64,000 nucleotides of DNA from Dentipellis sp. KUC8613 (taxonomy: Eukaryota > Basidiomycota > Agaricomycetes > Russulales > Hericiaceae), in assembly GCA_002286715.1 (NCBI GenBank), contig NSJX01000004.1:198253-262252 (forward strand), in the 5' to 3' direction. Positions 48,801-60,749 of the stretch are shown one piece after another. The number at the start of each line of letters is the position of its first letter. The stretch's first letter is position 1. The position numbers and the translations under genes are program-made. A model generated the notes under the pieces. It was not told the DNA's origin. It did not search any database and worked only from the letters and a program-made list of their open reading frames with translations.

Positions 48801-51800
48801 AGGGGCTCGGCGTAGGTCCGAAGATTGGGCACGACTTTGAGCAGGGCTCTGTTGTATGTCCCGTAAATCTGCTTGAGTGAGACTTCTCCGGGATAGTCGA
48901 CCATGACCAAAGGAGCATGACGCAGGAAACGGTGGCTGAGCGGAACACGACCAGGATCGGTCGGGGGATTGCAAGCACCGACGAACTGGATGCGTTCCAG
49001 CTTGACCCAAGCCATGTCGGTCGTGCGCCAATAGCCGCCGGATTCGACCAATTGACGGATGAAGGAGATGACCCTCTGCGTGCCATACTTGTCAGCGGCC
49101 GGCAAGTTGATTTCATCGCAGAACACGACAAGCCAACGGCCAAGCTGAACGGGGGCGAGGATGACACCGTTGGGCGTCTTGCGGTATTCGCAGTATTGCT
49201 CGAAGGTCTTGAGAATTAGTTCAGGTGTCGTTGCGCTGGAGAAGTTAAGGCCGACGACCTCCATGTCAGGCAGCTTCCTGAGGGCACTGAACAGAGTCAT
49301 AGTCTTTCCGGAACCAGGAGGTCCGCAAAGCATGAGAGGCTTGTGTTCCGAAAGCCAGGAGTAGAGAACCTCTTCGTGGCGCACAGTATCCATTGTAGGC
49401 ACGACCACATCGGATGCAGTGACGGCCTGCGCTTCAATCTCGATCTGCGGAACCCTAGAAGCCCAAGCAGTCCACTCTCCATTGGCAACCTGTACATCGT
49501 AGTCAATGAGCGAGCTGCCAGCAGTCAAAGGCGGAAGGTCGATTCCAGTCTGCTTGCGGAGGAACTCGCCGAGTTCGGCACGCAGATCAAGCTTGGCGTC
49601 ACCAGAGAAGGCCCAGATGATGCTGACGAGCAGGCGTTTGGACACGTATTGCTCGACGCGCTCAGGCGGAAGCGGGAAATCGGAATGCTGAACATTGTAC
49701 TCGAGCACGTTGCGGACGGTCTTGTTGATGAGCGAGAACAAAGTGTTGAGGGCCCGCGTGGCAGTGAAGTCCATGATATGCTCGATAGACTTCGCATACT
49801 CCAAAGCGGAGGCAACAAGCTCTCCCTCCTCGAAGTACCGCTCCAGCATATTTGCGATCTGCTTCTGGGTGATTAGGTTGGCGTTCTGAGAATCCGACGT
49901 TGCGTCGTCAGCACGGCGACCAGAAAGATCTAGTAAATCATCGTCTTCGGCGTCCAGAGGCACTGAGGCTAGACTGTCCAGGTACTGGCGGAAGGCCATG
50001 CTGGGGTCGACGACGTCTTCGCTGAACCAGATCATACCACAGCGAGAAACGGTGGCGAGCGTGGCGTAACGAAGGTGCTCGACTTCGAACATGATTCGCA
50101 CGTTCGGCGGCAGATTCAAACGTTCACCGTTAGGCAACGTCAACAACTTGTTGTCATCCAGAACACTTTACAACGGATGCGTGAGTTGAAGATGAGGTCA
50201 AGATATGTATTGAACTCACCTGTTCAAGTTCTCGACCCACTCAGGATCGACATCACCATCGAAGATGATCCAGTGTCTCTTGCCACTCTCACCACGAACA
50301 TCGTCCACAATCTTACGCAGCACATGGGTAAAGAGACCATCGTTCCACTCGCGCGTGGTGGGGTCGAGCGTTCCATACAAGGCATCCTTGTGCATGGCCT
50401 TCGGGTCGATAACATATGATACGCCCTCGATGCCGTCCAAACGCTCAAGCGCAGCCAGCAGGACTTGCCAGGCATTCGTCTTTCCACTACCAGAAGAGCC
50501 GACCATCATGAGACCATGCTGAATCTTCTGGATCTGGTAGAGCTGCAAGATCTTTGAGACCCAGCGTTCGCCTTGCACTAGACGACGCTCGGTGCAAACG
50601 TTGCCAATCTGCTCCCGCAGAGCATCGAGGTCGACGGGGACGTAGTCTGTGCCTGGGAACACATCAGCGAGCAAGCTAGAAAAGAGCCATCAGTACCGGT
50701 GAATGAACTTGAATTTGACGAAGCACTAACCTCGTCAACAACGGCACATCGTCAGCGACCAACTTCGGCACAATCGTCTCGGTGACACTCTGGATGAGAA
50801 TCACTTGCTCGGATATCGTGTCAGACAAGCCAGCGACGTCGGCGTCCTCGCCAGCCTCGCGGGCATTCTGCAGACGTTCACGCTTGAGGATACCAGCGCT
50901 GGCCAGCACGGCCTTGAGAGCACGCAGACCGAAGTCGTAATGGGGCTGGGCGGAAAGCTGTTCGTCGCAAAGGTTGAAGAAGGGGACGATCTTTGAAGCG
51001 AGGGACTCCGCGGTACGGAAACCTTGCGAGAAGAGCATGACCTGAGCGATAAGCTCTCGGTCGGGACGAGTCATGGCCATACTGGGGACGCATCAATATG
51101 AGCTACGGACAAAGGAAGGACACGACTTACGGCCTGAACAGCTTTGTCAAGTTGGGCGGCAGCTGCGAACGGCCCGCATAACCAGGATTCGTCGTGATGA
51201 AGATACCTGGAGCAAGGATAATTAGTATTCCCTACGATGAACCAATGTCAGCAAATTGCATACCGATGTTCTTATTGATCTTCAAGTTCTTCCCGACGAG
51301 CTCGATCTCGGTGTTCGGGTTCTTCGTCATAGCGGCGAGACCCTGCTGAATGCTCTGCACTTGCTGACTGACAGCACTAAGGATACGCTCCTCGAGTCGA
51401 TTGAACTCATCGAAGCAGCCCCACGCGCCGACTTGGCAAAGACCCACGAAGATACGACCCATGGCCTGGAAGTCGAACGTCTCGTCACAGCAGAAGACCA
51501 GTACGAAACGTCCAAGCTGCACTCCAAGAGCTTTGACGGACTCCGTCTTTCCTGTACCGGCGGGACCGAAGGGTGCACCGCCAAGCTGGTTGTCCAGGGC
51601 CTGTGTGAGCGTCAGGTAGCAGCGATCTGTCAAAGGCGTTTGTACGAGGCGGTCGGGCACACCGAGGTACTCCCATCCGTACGGGAACGACGCATCTGCG
51701 ACGCGGATCGCCAATCGCTCCAGGGGATTCTCGATTGCAGGGTCGAGGTAGAAACGCATCTGGTAAAGCCAGTCAAAGGCCTTGTTATCCGGTGCCTTCT

Positions 51801-54396
51801 GTTGAATGAGCTGCCGCGTAACGTCACGCTGGTGGACAAGCTCCGTGATGAGATGCTCGCACTTGCGACGAGTAACCGGCTTGAGCTCAGTAAGAACGAC
51901 ATCGGCGAGGAGGTCGAGACTTTGAAGAACAGTGCCGAGAGGACCTTCAAGTGACTGAGAGCCCTCGAACGCGGCTTCGATGGTGGCAGTCCAAGCAACT
52001 TGAATTGCGAGCGTAACAAGCTGGGCCGGGAACTTCTCAACCCAGGCAATGAACGTCTCCGTGGACAGATTATCACCCAGACCATAGAAAGTCTGCAGCT
52101 CTGCAACTGCATCGCACAAGAGCTGGGCGAGCGAAGTTCGCATTGCAGACTCAATCTTAGCAAGCCAGTCGTTGATCTTGGGGAAGTCTTTGAGCAAGAT
52201 CGGCTCTGTGAAGGGCACTTCCTCTCCCTCTCGCGACGCCATTCCTTGAATCTGGGTTAAGTCGTCGTCGAGCATGACGGTGGAGATGCCCGCAAACATC
52301 TTCTTCAGATGCTTCATGATACGCAAGATGTCCTTGCTGTTACCAATGATCTCGAGCAGATCTTCATCGCCGACGAAGTAGAAACGGGGGAACGAGGAAC
52401 GCTCGCGCTCAAGGTATTCACCAAGAGCTTTCTGGATCTTGTTCAGGAGGTCAGCGAGGCGCTCGAGACTCTTCTGGATACCTTGGATGTTCATGACATC
52501 TATCACGAAGGGCGACTTGTACACCTTCTTCATAACGGCCAAGAACTCGGTGTTGATGTTCTGGAAACGCGCACTTTCAACTGGCAAAAGATGCTTGATG
52601 TCAGCACTGCCGGAGAAGATACCCTCCAAGTATACCCATTGACGCTGGACGTCAATCCACACATCTGTGTTTATAAGTCAGCTGCCGCAGGAAATTTGGG
52701 ACACCTGGAGCTTACCGAAGAGAACATGAATCCTGTTCAACTTCTCTTCCCAGCCACTCGCCTGCAATGTATTTAGAAAGCGTTTCTTCGTATTACACGC
52801 AACGGCCTACCTCTTCTTCGAAGACTGTATGTGAAATGCGAATCAGTATTGAAAGCCGTGAGTCAATGGATATAATAATAGCTAACCTTTGTAATAGGGC
52901 GACAGCTTCATCGCCACTAGCGAGTTCAAATTTTCGCTACACTTGTTGAAAAGATCGTCCCATCCACTGTATGTACGTCAGAACAGTGCGTCGAAAATGC
53001 ATGCATAATTGAAAGTACCGAATTAGACGGCATTTATTCTGGTAGTTGACCAGGTCTAGGGTATAGTTGGTCCATGTCTCCTTGACTTGTCTAATGTACT
53101 CTTCAAGAGCCATCTAGTAATTACGGTTCAGTCTACAGATGAATCTGGTCGCCCTGAATGATCACTTACCTCGCCCTGGGCCTGCACAATTACTTCCTTG
53201 ATGAGGCTCTCGTTCTTCTTGAGATCTAAGTCGTAGACATTGCCCAAGGTCATCCTGGTGACATGAACAGCATCAGGTTCTGGTAAGGCGCATGGCACAT
53301 AACACCCACAATGTCAAGCTTGGTTGCGACGGCATCCTCAACACCTTGAATAGCTGTTTCCAGTGGCGGTCCTTGAGAGCCTCGCTTTTCAGCTCTCCAA
53401 TCAACGCGTTCGACTTCAGCAGGCCTCTCAACACGTCTTGAACGTATTCGAATGCAGCATACTGGCGCATACGCGTCGGCATGTCCTTCGTGCTGCTCAG
53501 CAAGCCGTCAATTTGCTGCCTCAGCTTCCTCGGCTGCACGGTTGCCCATGCCAACTCGCGGAGCTCGCCGATTTGGCTCCAGATTCCAGACAGGGCCGTC
53601 CAGACGGCCTTCAAATCTTTCAACTCCTCGAAGACGGGCTCGAGGCGGGTATGGCGGATGAGCTCGAGGTCGAGCGCTTCCTTCGCTCGGCAAACGAGGT
53701 CATATTCTTCTTGCACGCGATTGAGCTTTCCTTCGAAGACGTTGATGGTGTTCATTGCAGTGTCGGCACGCATGCTGCCTTGTACTGGTCGCGTCTGTTC
53801 CCATTCGGACAGAATGTTGTTGATCTTCTCCTCGATTATTTTGTCTTCCGCAACGATCTTGAGTTGTAATCCGGCTGTGAGGAGACCTGTTTAAATCCCG
53901 CTTCGCGTCAAATGCAGCAGTTACGCACCTAGTTGCTCCTGGATAGAGTCATTCTTTCGTTTCAAAATCTCATTGTATGCGCTCCATTCCCCGCGCAGCT
54001 GGTCGCTGTATAACCAATCATCGGGAAACTGGTATCTGAACCGCTCGAGTGTCTTCTCTCCGGAGGCGCAGAGCTCGATCATCGGCCCCCATGTCTTGGT
54101 CTTGCGTTTGAGGTCCTGTACGAATGTGATGAACGTGACCGCCTGAGCGGTCGACGAGTTGCCGCCTGTCAGAACCTGCAGCGGACCGTCAGCATGTCAG
54201 CAGGCTTGCAGGTAAGGGGCAGACACGTAGCACGGACCTCCATGTTGCAGAGGCAATGAGGCAGTCGACGACGCGTCTTGCTTTCGGAGGCAACACGCTC
54301 AACGTTGCCTTTGCTGGCCTCGGCAGCGCCCGACAACCCTAACCAGAGCCGAACTGTGTCCTCGTTGTGCAGCTGCTCAAACATCGGCATCGACAT
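42892..54396 (-). CDS. dhc2: Cytoplasmic dynein heavy chain, motor-containing C-terminal gene
   Basis: I join 18 exons (10554 nt, 3517 aa): 54396-54238, 54175-53929, 53874-53331, 53254-53170, 53113-53019, 52966-52887, 52824-52811, 52761-52716, 52664-51264, 51206-51131, 51081-50731, 50675-50220, 50165-48278, 48218-47512, 47459-43784, 43733-43544, 43493-43212, 43148-42892. The protein starts just before the linker ([16 protein letters not shown]) and has AAA1 [11 protein letters not shown]2 [11 protein letters not shown]3 GPPGSGKT and AAA4 GVSGSGKT, the stalk with its microtubule-binding tip ([14 protein letters not shown]), AAA5-6 and the C-terminal domain. About 1000 residues of tail, for dimerisation and intermediate-chain binding, are absent. 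I recall that Agaricomycetes such as Schizophyllum commune encode the heavy chain in two genes; this is the motor half. It drives nuclear migration and retrograde transport. The 53254/53331 junction uses a weak donor (GTCGCA) and is the least certain. The intron 50166-50219 ends in AAG. Confidence 0.9.
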
Positions 54397-54478
54397 CGAC
54401 CACTGCCCACGGCGCACTACCTCCTTCCTTCACGACCTTCTATTGCTTGTTCGTGCTCCATCATTCAGGTAGTACAAG

Positions 54479-55101
54479 ATGTCGGGTCGTCAGCAACGTG
54501 TGATGGTTCAGCCCATCGTGAGTCCTCCACGTTCTGCCTGTTTTCGTCGCTTAATCTCCTTTCACCCGCTTCTCCAGAATGTCATCTTCAAAAACCTCCA
54601 GCAGGTGCGTAGCATCGCGTTTCGAACCTGTATATCGACTGACAACGTGCTCACAGAGGGCAAAAGTCGTGATCTGGCTGTACGACAACATCGAGATGCG
54701 GATAGAAGGCCGAATCATCGTGCGTGCCTCCCCTTTCTGGACACTCCCTTCATTGAACTCGCACCCAAGACGCGATGACCCTTTGCACTATTGCGGTCAC
54801 GCTGCACCGAGCCTTTTTCTTCGCCAGGCTATTGCAGCCGTTCCACTTCTCCCCTACACTCCTTTTGCACGCGTGATAGAACCATGCAGCTGACTTCGCG
54901 CGCGTTTTTCAGGGCTTCGACGAATTCATGAACTTGGTGATCGACGAGGCTGCGGAGGTGTTTGTTAAGGACGCGAAACCACGACGAGAACTTGGTATGT
55001 TATCTATGTCCGTTTACTTCACCGATTCGGCACTGACGCGTCTTGCAGGCCGTATCATGCTGAAAGGCGATACCATCACACTCATCCAACAAGTCGTATA
55101 G
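54479..55101 (+). CDS. SME1: Small nuclear ribonucleoprotein E (SmE)
   Basis: Exons are 54479-54517, 54578-54604, 54657-54719, 54913-54994 and 55049-55101 (264 nt, 87 aa). The Sm1 motif is [25 protein letters not shown] in outline, and the Sm2 motif is [14 protein letters not shown], giving a complete Sm fold. The N-terminus is [13 protein letters not shown]. SmE is one of seven proteins in the ring on U1, U2, U4 and U5 snRNAs in the nucleus. Its start is 82 bp from the divergent dynein start codon. Confidence 0.96.
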
Positions 55102-55219
55102 TTTTAGTTGTCTTCTCTGTCGTCTCCATGTAAAAGCTCTGTTCTCTATACAATGTATAATTGCTCCAGAATCTCCTCGAGCTGGTGTGACCATAACGCA
55201 AGCATGGGAATGTGATGGT

Positions 55220-56465
55220 CTACAGATTATATATGGGTAATAGACGCGTCACATCAAGCGACTGCCTGCAAAGTGGGCACTCAGACTGCACAGACCTCGT
55301 TAGTAAAGGAGCATGGAAGTCGACCGGACGAACATTACCTTCTCTCTTCCCCACCCATAGATGCAACTCCAGCAGAATAAATGCCCACATTCCGTCGCAG
55401 TGCCGGCAGTCCGTTCCTCTAGACATAATGTACATGTCCGACCCGCTCTAACCTCGGATGGCAGGCTCGCGATGTCCAAGACCGTGAGCTCGTCTTCTTC
55501 GGCGGGCAAAGCTGGGGCAGACTCTGGATCTGGTGCGCGGAGCAGCGACGAAACGGGTCTTGTGTCAATGTACGTCTCATCAGTGAGGGCAGACTCGGAG
55601 TCGTCGTTGTCCGAGGGTAGAACTGGTTCCTTCTTAGAACGTGAGCGTAAATATGAGATAAGACGGTATCCCAGTCGTATGAGAATCAGGACACCCAGAA
55701 GGGAGTAAGATGGAGGTCTTGTATTAGGATCCTCAGGTATGCCAGATATCTTCAGCGGAGTGCGATAGTCAACATTCGACGGAGATGGGGCAGATGTTAA
55801 AGACCACGTACGTGTCGCAACCCCAATATTCGCCTTACCAGGTCATAATACGTCCCCCTAAGGTAGAATACAGCAAGATTGACTTCGCTAGCGATTTCCA
55901 GACCCTCAACTACGGCTCTGAGCATTTTCTTCAACCGCTCGTGTCTTCCGGATAGTGATGGTCCGAGACGCGCAAGGATATATGAGGGAAGGGTTGGAAG
56001 CAGAATGAGACCAGCCCGGATGCGTGGAGAACGGGATCGGAGAGGCTGCGGCCATATGTCAGTGTACTCTTCTCCCAGAGTTTGTATGACTGGATTATGA
56101 TGCTCAGATATTTCAAGTGATAGTAAGGTAGACATAACACGCACCACGACCTGTAGTCATACCATAGTATAGAAGCTTCACCAGCAGCTCGACTTCCTTG
56201 TCATAGCGCGTAAGCCAGCGCGAACCTACAAGTAAGTTAGCTCACTAGATCATATGCCATAGAAGATTCGAACCTAGCCATGACCGCAAGATGTTCTCTG
56301 TCTGCTCCCTCAGTGAAGACAAATGTATAAGGTCCCGCTGGTGCGCCCGAACTGTGCAGAACCTGGATCAATTTACATTGGATTTAGACATCCTTCCATG
56401 TCCTACTCACTAATTTGCGCCTGCTGGGCCGCAGGAAACGAGGGAACCTGACTTGAAGATGCCAT
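55220..56465 (-). CDS. PEX10: Peroxin Pex10 (RING ubiquitin ligase)
   Basis: Exons are 56465-56411, 56351-56274, 56225-56145, 56089-55812, 55749-55339 and 55285-55220 (969 nt, 322 aa). The N-terminal Pex2/Pex10/Pex12 membrane domain contains [33 protein letters not shown] and the diagnostic [11 protein letters not shown]. Hydrophobic segments follow ([32 protein letters not shown]). The C-terminal C3HC4 RING is [14 protein letters not shown] and CPLC. Pex10 works with Pex2 and Pex12 as the peroxisomal ligase that ubiquitinates the import receptor Pex5. The intron 55750-55811 ends in AAG. The start is 166 bp from the divergent MGR2 start. Confidence 0.95.
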
Positions 56466-56631
56466 GGTCAAACTGAGTGTTCGCACCAGCGCAGGGGGCT
56501 TATGGACGGTATAATCATGCTCCTTCCCCAGGTGACCATACCGCCGGGAGCAGCATAAGCGCTCGCGTCAACAGAGCGCGTTGCGGGAAGGTTAGGGTCT
56601 AAATTCCTTTACCTCGAATTTCACAGCAACC

Positions 56632-57312
56632 ATGCCTCCCGCTCCTCAAGTTCATGGACAAGGGCCGTCGATGCTCGACAAAAGTACGTTCAGAACACTC
56701 TGATGCGCAATTGAAAACCCCCTCTGACATACCCGGCGTTCGACAGTGAAGTACGCAGCCCGCACGATCCACTGTTTGGCTGCTGGCGACTCGTAGTACT
56801 TACCGGACCATATCTTCTCTAGGATGGGCTTCCTCATGGGCGGAGGGGTCGGCCTCACCATCGGCTTCATCTTCGGCTCGTACAGCATCCTGCGGTAAGC
56901 CCACTCAATCACCATGCCCATTCATGTTCGCCACTCACGCGTCACGCGCCTCGCTTACAGTGGAGGAGCAGGCCCGCGCGGTGCCCTGGCCACGCTCTCG
57001 CAGTACATGCTCAGCAGCGCGGCGACGTTCTCCTTCTTCCTCGCCATCGGCTCTGTGCGTCTCTTCCGCCTTTTCCTGCCCTCTTCCCCCGTCGATCAAA
57101 AGACAATGACTGACGATCGCATTACACATTACACATAACGTGGGGTAACACCGCAGGTCATCCGCAACGACGCCGTTCTCTCTCCCCAGCTCGAGGCTGC
57201 CCGCATGCAGTTTGGCCCTGCCGTCGTACACGGTCGCGCTGACGGCGCGTCGCTCATCCGCGCGCGTTGGGCTGCAGAGCGCGAGAAGCAGGCGCACGCT
57301 GCCCGCTCGTAA
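56632..57312 (+). CDS. MGR2: TIM23 subunit Mgr2 / ROMO1 family
   Basis: Exons are 56632-56683, 56747-56750, 56823-56894, 56961-57054 and 57157-57312 (378 nt, 125 aa). The family sequence MKMGFLMGGGVGLTIGFIFG (first helix with glycine zipper), RGGAGPRGALATLSQYM and AATFSFFLAIGSVIR (second helix) is clear. Yeast Mgr2 has WDKFKMG at the place where this protein has LDKMKMG. That sequence is produced only if a 4-nt exon (TGAA, 56747-56750) is spliced between two GT-AG introns. Mgr2 seals the TIM23 channel laterally in the inner mitochondrial membrane and controls sorting of preproteins. The C-terminal tail of about 50 hydrophilic residues is longer than in animals. Confidence 0.93.
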
Positions 57313-58111
57313 TTCCCTTCTCCCGGCTTCCCCCCGCACCCCTCCGACCCCGATGTGGCCCTGTATCTACTGTGCACATATGCTTCTCGCTTTGACGCTG
57401 AGCTCGCCCCCTAATCCATTTCCATCAAGTTCGCTTGTGTGTTGGCTCTAAGCCTGTGTTGTGCTCGCGTGCCGTGTGCAAGGCGCGAAACGTCCAGGAT
57501 CCGTGTGTCAGATGATCTGGGTACAGAGCCAGGAACATGGAACATGGGGATCCAGAAGCGGTCATGAAGATCGTGAATTGCATGAGGGGTATCGCACATG
57601 CCCCGATCGACGGGGACGAAAGTCGTAAGTACAGTACTATGGTACAATGTACAGTAAGGCTACGGCAACAAAACGATCGTACAACTCTCCGCTCTACATG
57701 AAAATCCAGGTCTCTGCACCTGCCTCCGGCCTACAACATATTCCATCCAGTTTTAGTCCCATACCATGCATGTATCATAGAATCATAATGAGCGGCTAGG
57801 TCGGTGTGTGTATGCGATGTGCGTCAGTCCCAATGAGGGCGAGGGGTGTCCACGGGACCCCTCGATCGTGCATGGATGGTCCAGACATGTCAGTGCAGTG
57901 GCCGAGGCTGCAGACGCGCACATGTGCGCGAAGAGGAGACTCAGTCTCGCGCGAAAGAAAAGTGAAACATGTGGATGGCCAGCTGGGTAAACGTCCCGGC
58001 TGGCAGCAAGATCCAAGAAAGCAAGCACCTATCACAACGCAGAAAATTAGACGAGCCCTCGAAATGTAGACGAAAAGAATGCGGACTGACATCAAGCGCT
58101 TGCGCTAGAGG
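57313..58111. other. Convergent intergenic region
   Basis: 800 bp between the MGR2 stop and the stop of the next minus-strand gene. No exons seen. Expected to hold both 3' UTRs. Confidence 0.6.
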
Positions 58112-59522
58112 CTATGAAATGCCACAATACAGCTTGCCCCAAAACGTCCTCAGCTTATTCGCCTTCTTCGTCGGACTCCCCGCCCTCGGGCTCTCCTTCT
58201 CCTTCATCGACGCGCGCTTCTCGCACACAACCTCCTCCTTCTGACTCCGCGCCAACGACGCGCTCGACCTCCCCGCCGCACACTCCTTCATGTCCTTCAA
58301 CGACGCCGCCCGCGCAAGCGGGAATGGGCCCGAGATGACCGGCCGCTCGCCGCGGCCCTTCGCATGCGACTTGCCCGAGGAGCCGATGAACCGCCGGAAG
58401 ATGGAGTCGTTGTGCCGCGCCTTGCTAGGCGGCGGGAACGTGATGACCGAGTCCCCATCGTCCGCGTCCCCGACATCAGGACCAAGCCACTTCTCCTCCG
58501 CTGCATACCCATAGGTACCCGGCGCCATTGCTGCGCGCTGATGACGGTGGTGCGGGGCCTCGGCGAAGCCTTCGTCGAAGGGATACTCCAGCTCATCCTC
58601 CGGCGGCTCTATCTCTGCGCACGCATACTCTATCATCTGGGCCATCTCCGCAAACTTCACGGAGCCGGGTCCGCGACGCTTCGATGCGCGGGAGTCCGCT
58701 CGCGTCAGGATGCTGCGTGGCGGGCCTGCGATGGTCGCGGCGGTGGTGGCGGTTGCGGTGCTCAGCGTGGACGGCGGGCGGTGCTGTCGGCACGGCGAGA
58801 GCGCACGGGGCGTCGTCTGGCCGAAGATCGGATCTTCGGCTTCTGTCTTGGGCCATCGGGCGTGCAGCAGGGAGGCGAGGAAGGAGGCGCGGGAGTCGGT
58901 CGGTGAGCGGGGAGGGCTGTCGGGAGAGGGGAATGAAGGGACTGGAGCGGTTCGTCGGCGACGGTGGAGCCAAAGGCGAGGCTTAGATGTGCCGGTAGGC
59001 GAAGGTGGTGAGAGGAGGTGATGGGAGGAGGAGGCGGGGGTGAAGGAGAGTGGCTCGTCCGGGAGGCCGGGGAGCAGGATCGAAGACGCGGCGGCGGGGA
59101 TGAGGCCTTCCGGGTGCTCGGGAATGGGCTGGCGAGATGTTTATGAGACAAGCGCACTGGGTGACGATGGACGGTGGACTTACAAGCATATAGTCAAATT
59201 GCAACGTCAGCTGCTCATCTTCTGGGTCCGTCCAGAAGGGCAGATCCTCTGGGTCAGAGGTTCTTTCCACCAGTGTTGAGCTAGTCGAGGCATCGCTAGA
59301 GACCTGCGACATGCGATGAGTATTCTGACAGAGCTGTGAGGAGAGGGAACGCACAGAATCGGCCTGACTGGGGACGCGTGTGTGTCGTTGGGGATATGGG
59401 TATCCCTGTCTTTCTTCGTTGGAAGAACGACGTCGACGATGAGTGTTACTTGTGCTCTGAGAATCAGCGGATCAGTAAGCAGTGTACCTGAAAGTCAAAT
59501 GGACGGCACTTACTGGGGGCAT
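58112..59522 (-). CDS. Ser/Pro-rich hypothetical protein
   Basis: Model: exons 59522-59514, 59456-59355, 59303-59184 and 59128-58112 (1248 nt, 415 aa), GT-AG introns with all phases zero. The first coding exon is only nine bases (MPP). The protein is mostly disordered: an Arg/Ser-rich start, an acidic segment DLPFWTDPEDEQLTLQFDYM, a Ser/Pro/His region, then the better-ordered block GPGSVKFAEMAQMIEYACAE followed by an acidic ELEYPFDE, KARHNDSIFRRFIGSS, and a basic end (SPTKKANKLRTFWGKLY). No catalytic motif or membrane helix. I do not recognise a family; the FAEM and FRRFIG blocks are the best handles for a search. Confidence 0.7.
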
Positions 59523-60225
59523 CGTGGTTAGGATGGGGGAGGGAAAGAAAATTATGACCTACGGTCGCACCGCCAGTGCCCTAATAACCCAACCGGCAAC
59601 ACGTGTAGACGGCCCCCCGCAGGTCAAACCGTTCACACTTCTGCGCAGAAAGTCGGAAACTCCCCTAGAGCATGTGTGAGTCAGAATGCGGACGCAGGCA
59701 ACACGCACAAGGGGCGTGTTGTCGCCTTAAGGCCAGAGATGATCTTATCGGTCAGTGATGCAGGCATAACTTTCCTTTTACGTACGGGAGGCGCCCGGAA
59801 ACGTGCTGGACGAGGCCAGTGCAGCGGGTGGATCATTCACTGGAGTTCGGAAAAGAGAGAAAGGAGAGCAGGGATGCCGAAGAACGGTCCGGAATATACC
59901 CTGACTGACCTTCCGCGCGCAAGGCCGTTCCATTAGGCACGGAACTTGTAGGTGCATGTGTAAATGATCTCACTTCCTCAATGTCGTAACTCGACCGTGC
60001 AAGCCTGCAGGTTTCAGAGGTGGGGAAGCAAGGGGCAGGCCCGCCGTAAATGCAGGTCTATCATTACGTCTGCGGAGTGCACGCCTAAAATTCTGCATTC
60101 AATATCGCTGTATCAGTACGTGAAGTACTCCAGGATAGCCGCAGAGCGGGACATAAGACGTACACTATAGATACATAAGATACTTATCGCGGGCCGGTGT
60201 CGCTCAGGGCTCCTTCGCGGACCAC
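59523..60225. other. Intergenic region
   Basis: 700 bp between two minus-strand genes; no exons seen. It should contain the promoter of the Ser/Pro-rich gene and the 3' UTR of mL43. Confidence 0.6.
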
Positions 60226-60749
60226 TCAGATCTTGAAAGTCTCGTCGACATGAAGACCACTCCAGATGCCTCTTGCCGACTCGGTCGTACTCTCAATTGT
60301 CCTCCGCTTCAGGGGCTTGATTTTCGCGCCGGAAGAGTCAAGAAGCAGCTGAACCTTGTTCTGGATACCGGTGATCTCGAAGCCGTTCAGGCCAATGACC
60401 TTTTCGTTGTCATTCACTAATGGGCGCACGGCGCGATACGCGGGTCATATCAGGCCATCATGAAGAAAGCGATACAGGAAGGGGGGGGCGCACGGTAGAA
60501 ACCTCGGACAATTGGAGGCTTGTAGTTCCGCTGTTTGACCACGACTTCGACATGGGGGTGGGCACGGGCGAGGTCCTCGAGGTGTTTGTGGAGATAACTG
60601 CGGGTGTTCGCGGAGGAGGCCCACTTCTCGCAGTACTCAAACACGATCTTGCGGACCTGAGGGATGAAAGCGACGTGACCATTTGTCGGTCTCGAGGAGA
60701 GCTGGGCCCGGAAGAGGGGTTTGGTTGCGGGGGCGAGCCTGGAGGCCAT
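60226..60749 (-). CDS. MRPL51: Mitochondrial large-subunit ribosomal protein mL43
   Basis: Exons are 60749-60494 and 60416-60226 (447 nt, 148 aa). It has the L51/S25/CI-B8 thioredoxin-like fold signature: GHVAFIPQVRKIVFEYCEKW, then TRSYLHKHLEDLARAHPHVEV and VVKQRNYKPPIVRGFY, then the NGFEITGIQNKVQLLLDSSG strand. This matches yeast Mrpl51 (140 aa). The basic N-terminus MASRLAPATKPLFRAQ can act as a matrix-targeting sequence. Divergent from the next gene, 355 bp between starts. Confidence 0.95.
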
